DNA of 64,000 nt, taken from assembly GCF_003731765.1 (NCBI RefSeq), contig NZ_MOAL01000003.1, positions 248,001 through 312,000 on the forward strand, read 5' to 3'. This document shows positions 26,439-35,771 of the stretch, in pieces. The DNA comes from Pseudomonas chlororaphis. Lineage in GTDB: Bacteria > Pseudomonadota > Gammaproteobacteria > Pseudomonadales > Pseudomonadaceae. The stretch's first letter is position 1. Each line of letters begins with the position of its first letter. A program made the translations under genes and the position numbers. The notes beneath the pieces were generated by a model that made no database searches, was not told the DNA's origin, and saw only the letters and a program-made list of their open reading frames with translations.

Positions 26439-26896
26439 CGTTTTCTACGTAAAGAGAGATATTGGTCTGCTACTAATCGGCTTCTGAGTCGTAACAGAAT
26501 TCTGCCCCCTTTACCCTGTCTCAGGGAAAGTTTTCGCATTCTTTGCGACTAGGCGTCATGCGGTCCGCATACATCACGTGACTCGTGTATTTCTATCTGG
26601 AATGCTCAGAGGCCTTGTGACGCCTCATGGTGAGAGAATGCGCTGCGGCTAACTGTTTGGCTGGTGATCCAGATTGCCTGAGAGATGCTCTCATCCTGTC
26701 AATCTAAATCGGTTTAAGGCTGCTCCATTTTGGATTTCGCACCTCAATACCGTTGAGTAGCTTTCAATTGCGCAGCCAAAGGACCTAGGCCCAGAAATGG
26801 TTTAGATACCATTAAATCCAAGGCAATAAAAAACCCGCACTAGGCGGGTTTTTTGTGTGCTTTCACGTGATGTAAACACCACCTGAAAGCTGAAGG
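26439..26896. other. AT-rich gap between the methylase gene and tRNA-Phe
   Basis: No gene seen. Two inverted repeats lie upstream of the methylase gene: AGGCGTCA (26551-26558) with TGACGCCT (26618-26625), and ATGCGG-T-CCGCAT (26558-26570) beside the first. They could be an operator of the restriction-modification operon. The tRNA-Phe terminator is at 26828-26854. Confidence 0.5.
26828..26854 (-). terminator. tRNA-Phe terminator
   Basis: AAAAAACCCGC and GCGGGTTTTTT pair around loop ACTAG, 43 bp beyond the tRNA 3' end on the minus strand. Its A- and T-rich sides let it act in both directions. Confidence 0.85.
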
Positions 26897-26972
26897 TGGT
26901 GCCCAGAGACGGAATCGAACCGCCGACACGGGGATTTTCAATCCCCTGCTCTACCGACTGAGCTATCTGGGC
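26897..26972 (-). tRNA. tRNA-Phe (anticodon GAA)
   Basis: A 76-nt cloverleaf with encoded CCA: acceptor GCCCAGA / TCTGGGC, D-loop AGCTCAGTCGGTAGAGC, anticodon GAA at 26937-26939, T-arm GGTTCGATTCC. Its 3' end faces the restriction-modification block. Confidence 0.97.
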
Positions 26973-26982
26973 AACGGGGCGC

Positions 26983-27011
26983 ATTAAACGGGTTTTTCGG
27001 AGGGTCGTCAA
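26983..27011 (-). promoter_or_regulatory. Sigma-70 promoter of tRNA-Phe
   Basis: Minus strand -35 TTGACG (27006-27011) and -10 TTTAAT (26983-26988) are 17 bp apart, ending 11 bp before the mature 5' end. A GC-rich discriminator (GCGCCCC) follows, as expected for a stringently controlled tRNA gene. Confidence 0.8.
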
Positions 27012-27076
27012 GCAAGTTTTGAAAAAAATGTTTAATTATTACCGTCGCTTACGTCCGCCCCCCGATTTCACGGGGT

Positions 27077-27349
27077 TTATTCCGCTGGCGGCACGTAGCC
27101 GTCGGCTTTGGCGTATTCCTCGCCAGAGAAAAACTTATCCATCTCGCCCTGCAAATATTTGCGGTCTTCGGCGTTCATCATGTTCAGGCGCTTTTCGTTG
27201 ATCAGCAGGGTCTGGTGTTTCTGCCAGTCGGCCCAGGCCTTGGCCGAGACGTGTTCGAAAATATCCTGGCCTTTGGCACCCGGGTAGGGAGGGCGCTCAA
27301 GGGCGGGCAGTTCTTCCTGGTACTTGCGGCACATTACGGTGCGGGTCAT
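27077..27349 (-). CDS. yggX: Fe(2+)-trafficking protein YggX
   Basis: 90 residues, the normal length, starting [20 protein letters not shown] with the conserved single cysteine (Cys7) of the family and [20 protein letters not shown] in the middle. YggX is a small cytoplasmic protein linked to iron-sulfur cluster protection against oxidants. Its ATG overlaps the mutY stop by 4 bp, consistent with MutY being an iron-sulfur enzyme. Confidence 0.96.
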   Translation of the reverse strand: MTRTVMCRKYQEELPALERPPYPGAKGQDIFEHVSAKAWADWQKHQTLLINEKRLNMMNAEDRKYLQGEMDKFFSGEEYAKADGYVPPAE

Positions 27350-28413
27350 GACGACTCTCCTGCATTCAAGACATCGGCCGCGCGTTTAAGCAGTGTTTTC
27401 ACTGGGGCGGCAAGGCCCAGGCGCGGCGGGGTGGCGAGGTTATACCAGAGCCAATCGGCCTCGGCCACGTGCAGGGCCGAGGCCTCGACCCGTACCAGCC
27501 AGGGTTCGATGGCCAGTTGGAAGTGGCTGAAGGTGTGGATCAGGTTGGGCAGGGCCTGTTGCTGGCCCAGCGCCAGGGAGTGTTGCAGCGCCAGGTGTTC
27601 GAGGTCACCCAGGTCATCCAGTTCCGGCAGGCTCCACAAGCCGCCCCAGAGACCGCTGGAGGGCCTTCGGTACAGCAGGATGGCGCCGTCGCGGTTGGCC
27701 AGCATCGGCATCAGGGTGCGCTTCTGCGGCACCGCCTTGCGCGGCTTGGGAATTGGGTAGCGCGTCTCCAGGCCGAGCATGTGGGCTTCGCAGCCTCGCT
27801 CCAGGGGGCACAGCAGGCAGCTGGGCTTGCTCCGGGTGCAGAGGGTGGCGCCCAGGTCCATCATCGCCTGGGTGTAGTCGTTGACTCGGCTGTGGGGCGT
27901 GAAGCGCTCGGCGGCGGCCCAGAGCTGCTTGGCCACCTTGGGTTCGCCCGGGTAACCCTCCTGGGCAGTAAAGCGCGCCAGCACCCGTTTGACGTTGCCG
28001 TCGAGGATCGGCGCACGCAGGCCCATGCTGATGCTGGCGATGGCGCCAGCGGTGGACAGGCCGATGCCCGGCAGGTCGGTGAGTTTTTCCACGTCACGGG
28101 GAAACTCGCCGCCGTACTCGGCCACCACGATCTTCGCGGTCTTTTGCAGGTTGCGGGCGCGGGTGTAGTAACCCAGGCCGGTCCACAGGTGCAGCACTTC
28201 GTCTTCCGGTGCTTCGGCCAAGGCCTGCACCGTGGGCAGCGAGGCCATGAAACGGTCGAAGTAGTTGAGCACGGTGCTGACCTGGGTCTGCTGCAGCATG
28301 ATCTCCGAGACCCAGACCCGATACGGGTTGATGCCCTGTTGCCAGGGCAGGTCGTGGCGGCCGTGGCGGTCGAACCAGCCCAGCACCGCCGTTGAAAATT
28401 CCTCGGCTCTCAT
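27346..28413 (-). CDS. mutY: A/G-specific adenine glycosylase MutY
   Basis: 355 residues. Base-excision enzyme removing adenine opposite 8-oxoguanine. Helix-hairpin-helix [16 protein letters not shown], the catalytic acid in the following region ([13 protein letters not shown]) and the [4Fe-4S] site [17 protein letters not shown] are clear, and a Nudix-like C-terminal domain ([20 protein letters not shown]) recognises the damaged base. Its start overlaps the asmA-like stop (ATGA), giving an asmA-mutY-yggX operon. Confidence 0.97.
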   Translation of the reverse strand: MRAEEFSTAVLGWFDRHGRHDLPWQQGINPYRVWVSEIMLQQTQVSTVLNYFDRFMASLPTVQALAEAPEDEVLHLWTGLGYYTRARNLQKTAKIVVAEYGGEFPRDVEKLTDLPGIGLSTAGAIASISMGLRAPILDGNVKRVLARFTAQEGYPGEPKVAKQLWAAAERFTPHSRVNDYTQAMMDLGATLCTRSKPSCLLCPLERGCEAHMLGLETRYPIPKPRKAVPQKRTLMPMLANRDGAILLYRRPSSGLWGGLWSLPELDDLGDLEHLALQHSLALGQQQALPNLIHTFSHFQLAIEPWLVRVEASALHVAEADWLWYNLATPPRLGLAAPVKTLLKRAADVLNAGESS

Positions 28414-30629
28414 CGCTTGAACAGCCCCTTGAGCGCGTTTTTCAGTTCCGGGCTGACTTTGTCGCCAAGCTTTTCATCGATCTTGTCGCTCAGGCGTTCC
28501 CCCGCCAGTTTGGCGGCAACCTGGCCCAGGCCGTCCTTGTCCAGGCGGCAGGCCTTGGCCCCGAGTTCCAGCGGGCCACGGCAGCGCAGCGGCAACTCGA
28601 TACCGGCAAAGCGTTCGCCGACCTGGCAGGCCGGGTCGGGCATGTCGCTCTTGTCGCCTTCGACGACGATGCCAACGCGGTAGTCCATGCCCAGCACCCG
28701 CAGGTCGATGTCGCCATTGCCGCTGACGCTCATGCCGGGGATGCGCACTTTCAGGTCGGGGTTGCTGGCCACGCCGTTACGGAATGTGAGGTTGCCCTTG
28801 AGCTCCTGGAAGGGGGTGTCCTTGCCGCGTGGCGTGCCACTCAGGGTTTTGCGGTTGAGGGTGGCGATGCCCTGGCACAGCTGTTGTTCCAGGTTGGCGT
28901 TGAGCAGCACGCCGTTATTGATCACGAAGCTGGCGGTGCCGTTGAGGCTGTCGATCAGCGCCTTCTGGCTGTTGCCGCTGCCGCTCAGGTTGCTGTTGAG
29001 GGTCACCAGGCCTTTGACTGGCGGGTTCTGGCCCTGGCTTTCGAGGATGCGTTCCACCGGCACCCGGCTGATCTTGGTCTGCAGGTTCAGCAGCGGAGTG
29101 GGCTGGCGCACATCGAGGTTGCCGTTGGCGTCGAAGCTGCCGTTGTAGAGCTCGCCGCGCAGGCTTTCCAGCTTCAGCAGGCCGCCCTGGCCGGTGGCCT
29201 TGAGCGCGGCATTCTGGATCGGCAGCTTGTCCAGGGTCAGTTGGCCGAAGCTCAGGTCGGCGATCACGTCGAGTTTGCTCAGGCGCTCCACGGGCAGCAG
29301 GCGCTCGGTGCTCCAGGCGCCCTTGGTCGGGGCGTCAGGCAGGGGTGTGGTGCCGGCGCCGGCCATGGCTTCACTGCTTTGCACTTCGGCCTTGCGCGCG
29401 GCGGAGGCGCTATTGGCTTCAGCGGATTTAGGCGGCAGGTAACGGTCGACATTGAAGGTGTCGGCCTTGAGCTGGGCCCGCAGCGATTGCTTGTCGAAGT
29501 CGTCCACGGCCAGGCGACCGTTGAAGGTGCTGTCGTCGAGCTTCAGGTTCAGGTCTTCCAGGGCCAGGCTGGTGGGCGTGGCCTGGATCCGGCTGACCAG
29601 CTCGACCTTGCTCAGGCTGCCTTCGGCCATGGCCGGCAGGGTCTGGCCGAGGCTGTCGACGAATTTCGCCAGGTCGAACTGGGCGATGGACAGGCCGCCG
29701 CTGATTTGCGGGGTCTTGTCCAGGTCGTTGACCTTCAGTTCGCCCAGGGCGCGTAGTTGGTTGACCGAGACTTTCAACCCGCTCCACTGCGCCACGTTGG
29801 CGGCCTTGTCCAGCAGCAACTGGCCTTGGGCGGCAAAGGTCACGGTCTTGCCTTGCAGCGGGTCGCCGGCCACTTCGCCGGACAGGCGCATGTCTTCGAA
29901 CTGGTAGCGCTGCAGGGCACGGTCGAAGCGCAGTTCGCCGTTCAGCTCGGTGCGCACCCGCACCGCTGGCTGGTTGCTGCCCAGGAAGGCGGTGAGCTTG
30001 ACCGGGGTATTGGTGGCTTCGTGGATCGGCCCGGTGCTCAGTTGAATGCTCTCGGCGGTGAATTGCTTGCCGGTCTGCTCATCGTTGTATTCAACCCGGG
30101 CGTTGTTCACGGTCAGGCTGTCGATGTCCAGGCGGATTGGCTGGGCCGGTTTTTCCACCGTGGGCGAGGGTTCGCTGCCGGTGCCCGTGCCCGCGGTGGG
30201 CGTTGCCGGCGGCTGCTCGGTGGTCACGGCCTTGCCGATGTCTTGCCAGTTGCCGTGGCCATCCTTGTCGCGGTTCAGGCGCAGGTTCAGGCCTTCGACG
30301 CGCACGTCGCTCATCTGCACTTCACGGCGCAGCAGCGGCAGCACGCGCACCGACAGACCCAGCATCTGCAGGTCGGCAAAGGGTTCTTTGGGTTTGGCCA
30401 GGGTGGCGACGCTGGCTTCATGCAGCTCCAGGCCCAGCCAGGGGAACAGGCTCCAGCCGATGTCGCCATTGAGCGTCAGCTCGATGTGGGCCTTGTCGCG
30501 GGCAATCTGGCGAATCTCGTCTTTGTAGTCGTTGGGATCAAACAGATGGGTCAAGGCAAAGCCGAGAGCCACGATGATCAGCAACAGCCCGAGAATGACC
30601 AGACCCAGGATTTTGCCGAACGCTTTCAT
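28410..30629 (-). CDS. AsmA-family envelope protein
   Basis: 739 residues from the ATG at 30627-30629, preceded by AAGGA about 8 bp upstream. One N-terminal membrane anchor (ILGLVILGLLLIIVALGFAL) precedes a long periplasmic beta-strand-rich region, ending with the AsmA C-terminal domain (SFVINNGVLLNANLEQQLC, DIDLRVLGMDYRVGIVVEGD). AsmA-like proteins are thought to form inter-membrane lipid conduits or affect outer-membrane assembly. A Pro/Thr-rich linker lies near residues 150-175. It heads the operon with mutY and yggX. Confidence 0.92.
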   Translation of the reverse strand: MKAFGKILGLVILGLLLIIVALGFALTHLFDPNDYKDEIRQIARDKAHIELTLNGDIGWSLFPWLGLELHEASVATLAKPKEPFADLQMLGLSVRVLPLLRREVQMSDVRVEGLNLRLNRDKDGHGNWQDIGKAVTTEQPPATPTAGTGTGSEPSPTVEKPAQPIRLDIDSLTVNNARVEYNDEQTGKQFTAESIQLSTGPIHEATNTPVKLTAFLGSNQPAVRVRTELNGELRFDRALQRYQFEDMRLSGEVAGDPLQGKTVTFAAQGQLLLDKAANVAQWSGLKVSVNQLRALGELKVNDLDKTPQISGGLSIAQFDLAKFVDSLGQTLPAMAEGSLSKVELVSRIQATPTSLALEDLNLKLDDSTFNGRLAVDDFDKQSLRAQLKADTFNVDRYLPPKSAEANSASAARKAEVQSSEAMAGAGTTPLPDAPTKGAWSTERLLPVERLSKLDVIADLSFGQLTLDKLPIQNAALKATGQGGLLKLESLRGELYNGSFDANGNLDVRQPTPLLNLQTKISRVPVERILESQGQNPPVKGLVTLNSNLSGSGNSQKALIDSLNGTASFVINNGVLLNANLEQQLCQGIATLNRKTLSGTPRGKDTPFQELKGNLTFRNGVASNPDLKVRIPGMSVSGNGDIDLRVLGMDYRVGIVVEGDKSDMPDPACQVGERFAGIELPLRCRGPLELGAKACRLDKDGLGQVAAKLAGERLSDKIDEKLGDKVSPELKNALKGLFKR

Positions 30630-30705
30630 GGGCGAGTCCTTGTATGTCGAATTCAAAAAATGAGCGGGGCAGTATAGCGCCCGAAACCTGACGACTGGTC
30701 AGCGA

Positions 30706-31110
30706 TCACGCTGGCAGCGTCTCCAGTGGCAGATGCAGTTTGGTTGCCAGGGCCTGGGCGTGCAGGTTCCCGGTGGGCGCCAGCAGATGCAGGGTGGCGC
30801 CCTGATCCCGGGCCATGGCCTGGGCCTGGCTCACCAGCCGTTCGGCGACGCCGCGGCGGCGGGTGATGCTGCGTACGCACAGATGGGACAGGCGCCAGGC
30901 CTCAGGGTGCCGTTGCAGGCGCGCCGCGCCGAGCAACCGATCGTTGAAGCGCCCCACCAGCAGGCTGCCGTCGGCCAGGCTGGTTTCGATCAGCTCGCGC
31001 ACATCGCTCAGCGGCGCGAACAACTCGGGCGGAGCGTCCTGGTAGATCTTCAGCAGGTCCTGTTGGTCCTGGTAGCTGGCTTCGTGCAATGACTCGACAA
31101 CGATGGGCAT
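30706..31110 (-). CDS. PanZ/PanM-like GNAT acetyltransferase
   Basis: 134 residues from the ATG at 31108-31110, with AGGA 7 bp upstream. GNAT fold: DQQDLLKIYQDAPPELFAPL, then LLVGRFNDRLLGAARLQR, the acetyl-CoA loop VRSITRRRGVAERLV and LHLLAPTGNLHAQALATKL. The spacing and the DQxDLxKIY start resemble PanZ, the acetyl-CoA sensor that controls PanD maturation in enterobacteria. It may instead be a generic GNAT enzyme. A longer frame to 31188 is not supported. Confidence 0.72.
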   Translation of the reverse strand: MPIVVESLHEASYQDQQDLLKIYQDAPPELFAPLSDVRELIETSLADGSLLVGRFNDRLLGAARLQRHPEAWRLSHLCVRSITRRRGVAERLVSQAQAMARDQGATLHLLAPTGNLHAQALATKLHLPLETLPA

Positions 31111-31137
31111 GGGATGTCCTGTTGAGGCGGGTGGACC

Positions 31138-31164
31138 CTTCGCTGGCAAGCCAGTTCCTACAGG
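31138..31164. repeat. Pseudomonas REP sequence
   Basis: GCTGGCAAGCCAGTTCCTAC-type single REP upstream of the PanZ-like gene. The remainder of the gap 31111-31421 has no gene; it must hold divergent promoters, but I see no strong match. Confidence 0.75.
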
Positions 31165-31421
31165 GCGATGACGGCATTTGAAGTGCATTGATCATCGGGC
31201 TGGCAATGCCGAGCGGCGCAGTTGTTGCAAAAAAGGTGATGTCAGTTTGGTTTTTTAGCGCGTTGCAAATGGTAACCTCTCGCGGTTCGTGCGTCCTTCC
31301 GCGACTTAATGTCGCGCCTGCCAAAATGGAGCTTTACTCAATAAAACGACCCCGCCTGCGTGCCAAGGTCGTCGCAGGAGAGTGGTCGACGAATAATTCT
31401 AATAAATTGGGGGAAACATCC

Positions 31422-33083
31422 ATGAGCACGAGTACTGAAGCGGGCAATCCTGCCGCTCAGCCAGCGTTCCTGTCCAAAGAACGCATCATCGCCAAGCCCG
31501 GTTTCAACCGCTGGCTGGTTCCACCGGCCGCTCTGGCCATTCACCTGTGCATCGGCATGGCCTATGGCTTTTCGGTGTTCTGGCTGCCGTTGTCCAAGGC
31601 GCTTGGGGTAACGGCCCCGGTGGCTTGTGCACCGGACATGAGCTTCATCGCACAGATCTTTTCGTCCCAGTGTGACTGGCCGATCTCCATGCTCGGCTGG
31701 ATCTACACCCTGTTCTTCATCTTCCTGGGCTGCTCGGCAGCGATCTGGGGCGGTTGGCTGGAACACGCCGGCCCGCGTAAAGCCGGTGTGGTGTCGGCCT
31801 TGTGCTGGTGCGGTGGCCTGCTGATTTCGGCCTTGGGCATCTACACCCATCAAATCTGGCTGATGTGGCTGGGTTCGGGGGTGATTGGCGGTATCGGCCT
31901 GGGCCTGGGCTACATCTCGCCGGTCTCGACCCTGATCAAGTGGTTCCCGGACAAGCGCGGCATGGCCACCGGCATGGCAATCATGGGCTTTGGTGGCGGC
32001 GCGATGGTTGGCGCTCCTCTGGCGGCGGCCTTGATGGGGCACTTTGCCTCGCCGACCGGCGTTGGCGTGTGGCAGAGCTTCCTGGTGATGGCCGCGATTT
32101 ACTTCGTGTTCATGATCGGTGGCGCGCTCTCGTACCGGGTACCGCCAACCGGCTGGAAGCCTGAGGGCTGGACCGCTCCGGCGAAAAAAGCTGCCAACGC
32201 GATGATCACCCACCGCCATGTGCACGTGAATGTGGCCTGGAAGACGCCGCAATTCCGCCTGGTATGGCTGGTGCTGTGCCTCAACGTTTCGGCGGGTATC
32301 GGCATCCTCGGCATGGCCTCGCCACTGTTGCAGGAAGTGTTCGCCGGCAAGCTACTGGGCAATAACCTGACCTTCAGCCAACTGGACGCCGGGCAACTGG
32401 CGCAGATCGCCGCGATTGCTGCCGGGTTTACCGGTTTGCTCAGCCTGTTCAACATCGGCGGGCGCTTCTTCTGGGCGTCGTTCTCCGACTACCTGGGGCG
32501 TAAAAACACCTATTTCGTGTTCTTCGCCCTGGGCTTTGCCCTGTATGCGCTGATCCCGAACCTGGGCCACCTGGGCAATATCGCCCTGTTCGTGGCGGCG
32601 TTCTGCATCATCCTGTCGATGTACGGCGGTGGTTTTGCCACGGTGCCGGCTTACCTGGCGGACTTGTTCGGCACACAGATGGTCGGTGCCATCCACGGTC
32701 GCTTGCTGACTGCCTGGGCGGCGGCGGGTGTGCTCGGTCCTGTGCTGGTCAACTACCTGCGTGAGTATCAGTTGAGCATCGGCGTGGAACGCGCCGCGGC
32801 CTACGACATCACCTTGTACATCCTTGCCGGCCTGCTGGTGCTGGGCTTCCTGTGCAACCTGTTGGTGCGCCCGGTGGCCGACAAGTACTTCATGACCGAC
32901 GAGCAACTGGCGGCCGAGCAGGCCCTGGGCCATGACAAGGGCGCCGACACCAGCACCGTGCTGGAGTGGAAAGCCTCGTCGAGCAGCGTGCCGTTGGCGG
33001 TTGTCGCCTGGCTGGTGGTGGGTATTCCGTTGGCGTGGGGCGTGTGGGTGACCCTGCAGAAAACCGCGGTGCTGTTCCACTAA
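31422..33083 (+). CDS. MFS transporter, oxalate/formate antiporter (OFA) family
   Basis: 553 residues starting MSTSTEAGNPAAQPAF; the ATG at 31422 follows GGGGGAAA by 6 bp. Twelve membrane spans are recognisable, with family motifs GIGLGLGYISPVSTLIKWFP, DKRGMATGMAIMGFGGG and NIGGRFFWASFSDYLGRKN. An insert after span 1 (VTAPVACAPDMSFIAQIFSS) and a long central loop are usual for this branch. Members exchange small carboxylates; the substrate here is unknown. A link with the formate dehydrogenase operon 21 kb away is only suggestive. Confidence 0.85.
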   Translation: MSTSTEAGNPAAQPAFLSKERIIAKPGFNRWLVPPAALAIHLCIGMAYGFSVFWLPLSKALGVTAPVACAPDMSFIAQIFSSQCDWPISMLGWIYTLFFIFLGCSAAIWGGWLEHAGPRKAGVVSALCWCGGLLISALGIYTHQIWLMWLGSGVIGGIGLGLGYISPVSTLIKWFPDKRGMATGMAIMGFGGGAMVGAPLAAALMGHFASPTGVGVWQSFLVMAAIYFVFMIGGALSYRVPPTGWKPEGWTAPAKKAANAMITHRHVHVNVAWKTPQFRLVWLVLCLNVSAGIGILGMASPLLQEVFAGKLLGNNLTFSQLDAGQLAQIAAIAAGFTGLLSLFNIGGRFFWASFSDYLGRKNTYFVFFALGFALYALIPNLGHLGNIALFVAAFCIILSMYGGGFATVPAYLADLFGTQMVGAIHGRLLTAWAAAGVLGPVLVNYLREYQLSIGVERAAAYDITLYILAGLLVLGFLCNLLVRPVADKYFMTDEQLAAEQALGHDKGADTSTVLEWKASSSSVPLAVVAWLVVGIPLAWGVWVTLQKTAVLFH

Positions 33084-33095
33084 ACCCGGCCGTGT

Positions 33096-33187
33096 CCGGC
33101 TTGCCGGGCATCGCGCTATCGCTGGCCAGCCAGCTCCTGCAGGATGTGTGATTTTGTAGGGGCCGGCTGGCCGGCGCTGGCGATGTG
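33096..33187. repeat. REP-like palindromes upstream of hisB
   Basis: Three GCCGGC/GCTGGCC palindromes, including CCGGCTTGCCGGGC, CTGGCCAGCCAGCTCCTGC and GTAGGGGCCGGCTGGCCGGC, form a degenerate REP cluster after the MFS gene. Confidence 0.65.
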
Positions 33188-33296
33188 GCTAATGCCGGCT
33201 CTTCTTTGCTTGTCATGACAGGTATAGCCCCAGTGCTATTGGGTTCAGCCCGTCAGGATATTGTCCTGCGTGTTTCTGTTTGGCCGCCGTCGGGCC

Positions 33297-33302
33297 TATA
33301 AT
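33297..33302 (+). promoter_or_regulatory. Probable -10 element of hisB
   Basis: A perfect TATAAT 38 bp before the hisB ATG. The matching -35 region (TTCTGT at 33274-33279, 17 bp away) is weak. Confidence 0.5.
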
Positions 33303-33340
33303 GTTCGCCTTTTTCGCCCAATGATTTTGCGGAGCTGGTG

Positions 33341-33934
33341 ATGGCCGAACGTAAGGCATCTGTCGAGCGCGACACTCTGGAAACCCAGATCAAAGCCTCG
33401 ATCAACCTGGATGGCACCGGAAAGGCCCGATTCGATATCGGCGTGCCCTTCCTTGAGCACATGCTGGACCAGATCGCCCGTCACGGGCTGATCGACCTGG
33501 ATATCGAAAGCAAGGGCGACCTGCATATCGACGACCACCACACCGTGGAGGACGTGGGTATCACCTTGGGTCAAGCCTTCAGCAAGGCCATCGGCGACAA
33601 GAAAGGCATCCGTCGCTACGGCCACGCCTATGTGCCGCTCGATGAAGCCCTGTCCCGCGTCGTGATCGACTTCTCTGGCCGTCCTGGCCTGCAGATGCAC
33701 GTACCCTTTACCCGTGCCAGTGTCGGCGGCTTCGACGTTGACCTGTTCCAGGAGTTCTTCCAGGGCTTCGTCAACCACGCCAACGTCACCCTGCACATCG
33801 ACACCCTGCGTGGGCACAACACGCACCACCAGATCGAGACCGTGTTCAAGGCTTTCGGCCGCGCGCTGCGCATGGCTGTGGAGCTGGATGAGCGCATGGC
33901 CGGGCAAATGCCATCGACCAAGGGCGTCCTGTAA
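33341..33934 (+). CDS. hisB: Imidazoleglycerol-phosphate dehydratase
   Basis: 197 residues, the monofunctional form, starting [16 protein letters not shown] (ATG at 33341; a GTG one codon earlier is ignored). Metal-binding histidine motifs [11 protein letters not shown] and HNTHHQIE are both present, as is [14 protein letters not shown]. Catalyses the sixth step of histidine synthesis. GGAG lies 7 bp upstream, and the stop overlaps hisH (TAATG). Confidence 0.97.
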   Translation: MAERKASVERDTLETQIKASINLDGTGKARFDIGVPFLEHMLDQIARHGLIDLDIESKGDLHIDDHHTVEDVGITLGQAFSKAIGDKKGIRRYGHAYVPLDEALSRVVIDFSGRPGLQMHVPFTRASVGGFDVDLFQEFFQGFVNHANVTLHIDTLRGHNTHHQIETVFKAFGRALRMAVELDERMAGQMPSTKGVL

Positions 33935-34572
33935 TGCAGACGGTCGCCGTTATCGACTACGGCATGGGCAACCTGCACTCGGTGGCCAAGGCCCTCGAGC
34001 ACGTGGGTGCCGGCAAGGTGATGATCACCAGCGACGCCAACGTGATTCGCGAAGCCGACCGGGTGGTATTCCCCGGTGTGGGCGCGATTCGCGATTGCAT
34101 GGCCGAAATTCGTCGCCTGGGCTTCGACAGCCTGGTGCGTGAAGTCAGCCAGGACCGTCCCTTCTTGGGCATCTGCGTGGGCATGCAAGCCTTGCTCGAC
34201 CGCAGCGAAGAGAACGACGGCGTCGATTGCATCGGCCTGTTCCCGGGCCAGGTGAAGTTTTTCGGCAAGGGCCTGCATGAAGACGGCGAGCACTTGAAGG
34301 TGCCGCACATGGGCTGGAACGAAGTGCAGCAGGCGGTGAGTCACCCGCTGTGGCACAACATCCCGGACCTGGCGCGCTTCTACTTCGTGCACAGCTACTA
34401 CATCGCTGCCGGCAACGCGCGGCAGGTGGTGGGCAGCGGCCACTACGGCGTGGACTTCGCCGCTGCGCTGGCCGACGGCTCGCGTTTTGCCGTGCAGTTC
34501 CACCCCGAGAAGAGCCACACCCACGGCCTGCAGTTGCTGCAAAACTTCGCCGCCTGGGATGGTCGCTGGTAA
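33934..34572 (+). CDS. hisH: Imidazole glycerol phosphate synthase, glutaminase subunit
   Basis: 212 residues. Glutamine amidotransferase class I: nucleophile elbow GICVGMQAL with the active Cys, and the His-Glu pair in QFHPEKSH. It supplies ammonia to HisF. Coupled to hisB by a TAATG overlap and followed directly by a DUF2164 gene. Confidence 0.97.
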   Translation: MQTVAVIDYGMGNLHSVAKALEHVGAGKVMITSDANVIREADRVVFPGVGAIRDCMAEIRRLGFDSLVREVSQDRPFLGICVGMQALLDRSEENDGVDCIGLFPGQVKFFGKGLHEDGEHLKVPHMGWNEVQQAVSHPLWHNIPDLARFYFVHSYYIAAGNARQVVGSGHYGVDFAAALADGSRFAVQFHPEKSHTHGLQLLQNFAAWDGRW

Positions 34573-34833
34573 ATGGCCGCGAAGAAATCCAAACCGCCGA
34601 TCCTGACCCTCACTCCCGAGCAGGAGAGCGAGGCCAATCACAAGATCAAGCGGTTCATGGAGGATCGCTTCGAATTGGACCTGGGTTCGTTCGAAGCGGC
34701 AGAAATCCTTGAGCTGTTTGCCCGCGAAATCGCCCCGCATTACTACAATCGGGCGATTTTCGATGTGCAGGCGCACCTTAAAGAGCGGTTCGAAAGCATC
34801 GAAAGCGATCTGTGGGCGCTCGAGAAGAATTGA
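34573..34833 (+). CDS. DUF2164 family protein
   Basis: 86 residues starting MAAKKSKPPILTLTPEQESE immediately after the hisH stop. The family pattern KRFMEDRFELDLGSFEAAEI then LELFAREIAPHYYNRAIFDV is clear. Small cytoplasmic protein of unknown function, inserted in the histidine cluster and probably co-translated with hisH. Confidence 0.88.
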   Translation: MAAKKSKPPILTLTPEQESEANHKIKRFMEDRFELDLGSFEAAEILELFAREIAPHYYNRAIFDVQAHLKERFESIESDLWALEKN

Positions 34834-34835
34834 AG

Positions 34836-34917
34836 TAGCCGCAAGCTTCAGGCGTGAAGCTGCAAGAATTGAAACGCGTGCTTGCTTGCAGCTCATGGCT
34901 TGCAGCTTGCAACTCTT
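34836..34917. repeat. AAGC/GCTTG-rich intergenic repeat (copy 1)
   Basis: Alternating GCAAGCTTCAGG, GAAGCTGCAAG, GCTTGCAGC and GCTTGCAGCTTGCAAC words form overlapping imperfect palindromes between DUF2164 and hisA. Related sequence recurs in 35687-35753 and 37363-37439. Confidence 0.7.
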
Positions 34918-34934
34918 TTGACGAAGGAAAAAGC

Positions 34935-35684
34935 ATGCTCATTATTCCCGCTATCGATCTTAAAGACGGTGCCTGTGTACGTCTGCGCCAGGGCCGTATG
35001 GAAGATTCCACGGTGTTCTCCGATGACCCGGTGAGCATGGCTGCCAAGTGGGTCGAAGGCGGTTGCCGTCGTCTGCACCTGGTCGACCTGAACGGTGCCT
35101 TTGAAGGCCAACCGGTCAACGGCGAAGTGGTCACCGCCATCGCCAAGCGCTACCCGAACCTGCCGATCCAGATCGGTGGCGGCATCCGCTCCCTGGAAAC
35201 CATCGAGCACTACGTCAAAGCCGGCGTGAGCTACGTGATCATCGGCACCAAAGCCGTGAAAGATCCGGCCTTCGTCGCTGAAGCCTGCCGCGCGTTCCCG
35301 GGCAAGGTCATCGTTGGCCTGGATGCCAAAGACGGTTTCGTGGCCACCGATGGCTGGGCCGAGATCAGCACCGTCCAGGTGATCGACCTGGCCAAGCAGT
35401 TCGAAGCCGATGGCGTGTCGGCCATCGTTTATACCGACATCGCCAAAGACGGCATGATGCAGGGCTGCAACGTTTCGTACACCGCTGCCCTGGCTGCCGC
35501 GACCAAGATCCCAGTGATCGCGTCCGGCGGTATCCACAACCTGGGCGACATCAAGTCGCTGCTGGACGCCAAGGCGCCTGGCATCATCGGCGCCATCACG
35601 GGCCGCGCGATTTACGAGGGCACGCTGGATGTGGCCGAGGCTCAAGCCTTTTGTGATGGCTACGCGGCCAGCAGCAAGGCATAA
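34935..35684 (+). CDS. hisA: ProFAR isomerase
   Basis: 249 residues from the ATG at 34935 with GAAGGA 9 bp upstream; an upstream frame extension runs through the repeat and is rejected. Half-barrel repeats are visible: [20 protein letters not shown] with the first catalytic Asp, QIGGGIRS and, in the second half, [19 protein letters not shown] with the second Asp, and VIASGGIHN. Fourth step of histidine synthesis. Confidence 0.97.
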   Translation: MLIIPAIDLKDGACVRLRQGRMEDSTVFSDDPVSMAAKWVEGGCRRLHLVDLNGAFEGQPVNGEVVTAIAKRYPNLPIQIGGGIRSLETIEHYVKAGVSYVIIGTKAVKDPAFVAEACRAFPGKVIVGLDAKDGFVATDGWAEISTVQVIDLAKQFEADGVSAIVYTDIAKDGMMQGCNVSYTAALAAATKIPVIASGGIHNLGDIKSLLDAKAPGIIGAITGRAIYEGTLDVAEAQAFCDGYAASSKA

Positions 35685-35686
35685 GC

Positions 35687-35753
35687 GGCAAGCGGCAAGT
35701 TGGACGCGTGGCTGCTATCCGCTCTTGCTTGTCGCTTGAAGCTTGTCGCTTCT
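35687..35753. repeat. AAGC/GCTTG-rich intergenic repeat (copy 2)
   Basis: GCGGCAAGCGGCAAG on one side and CTTGCTTGTCGCTTGAAGC, GCTTGTCGCTTC on the other form a long imperfect palindrome between hisA and hisF. Confidence 0.7.
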
Positions 35754-35771
35754 TAATCGGAGATTAAGTCT

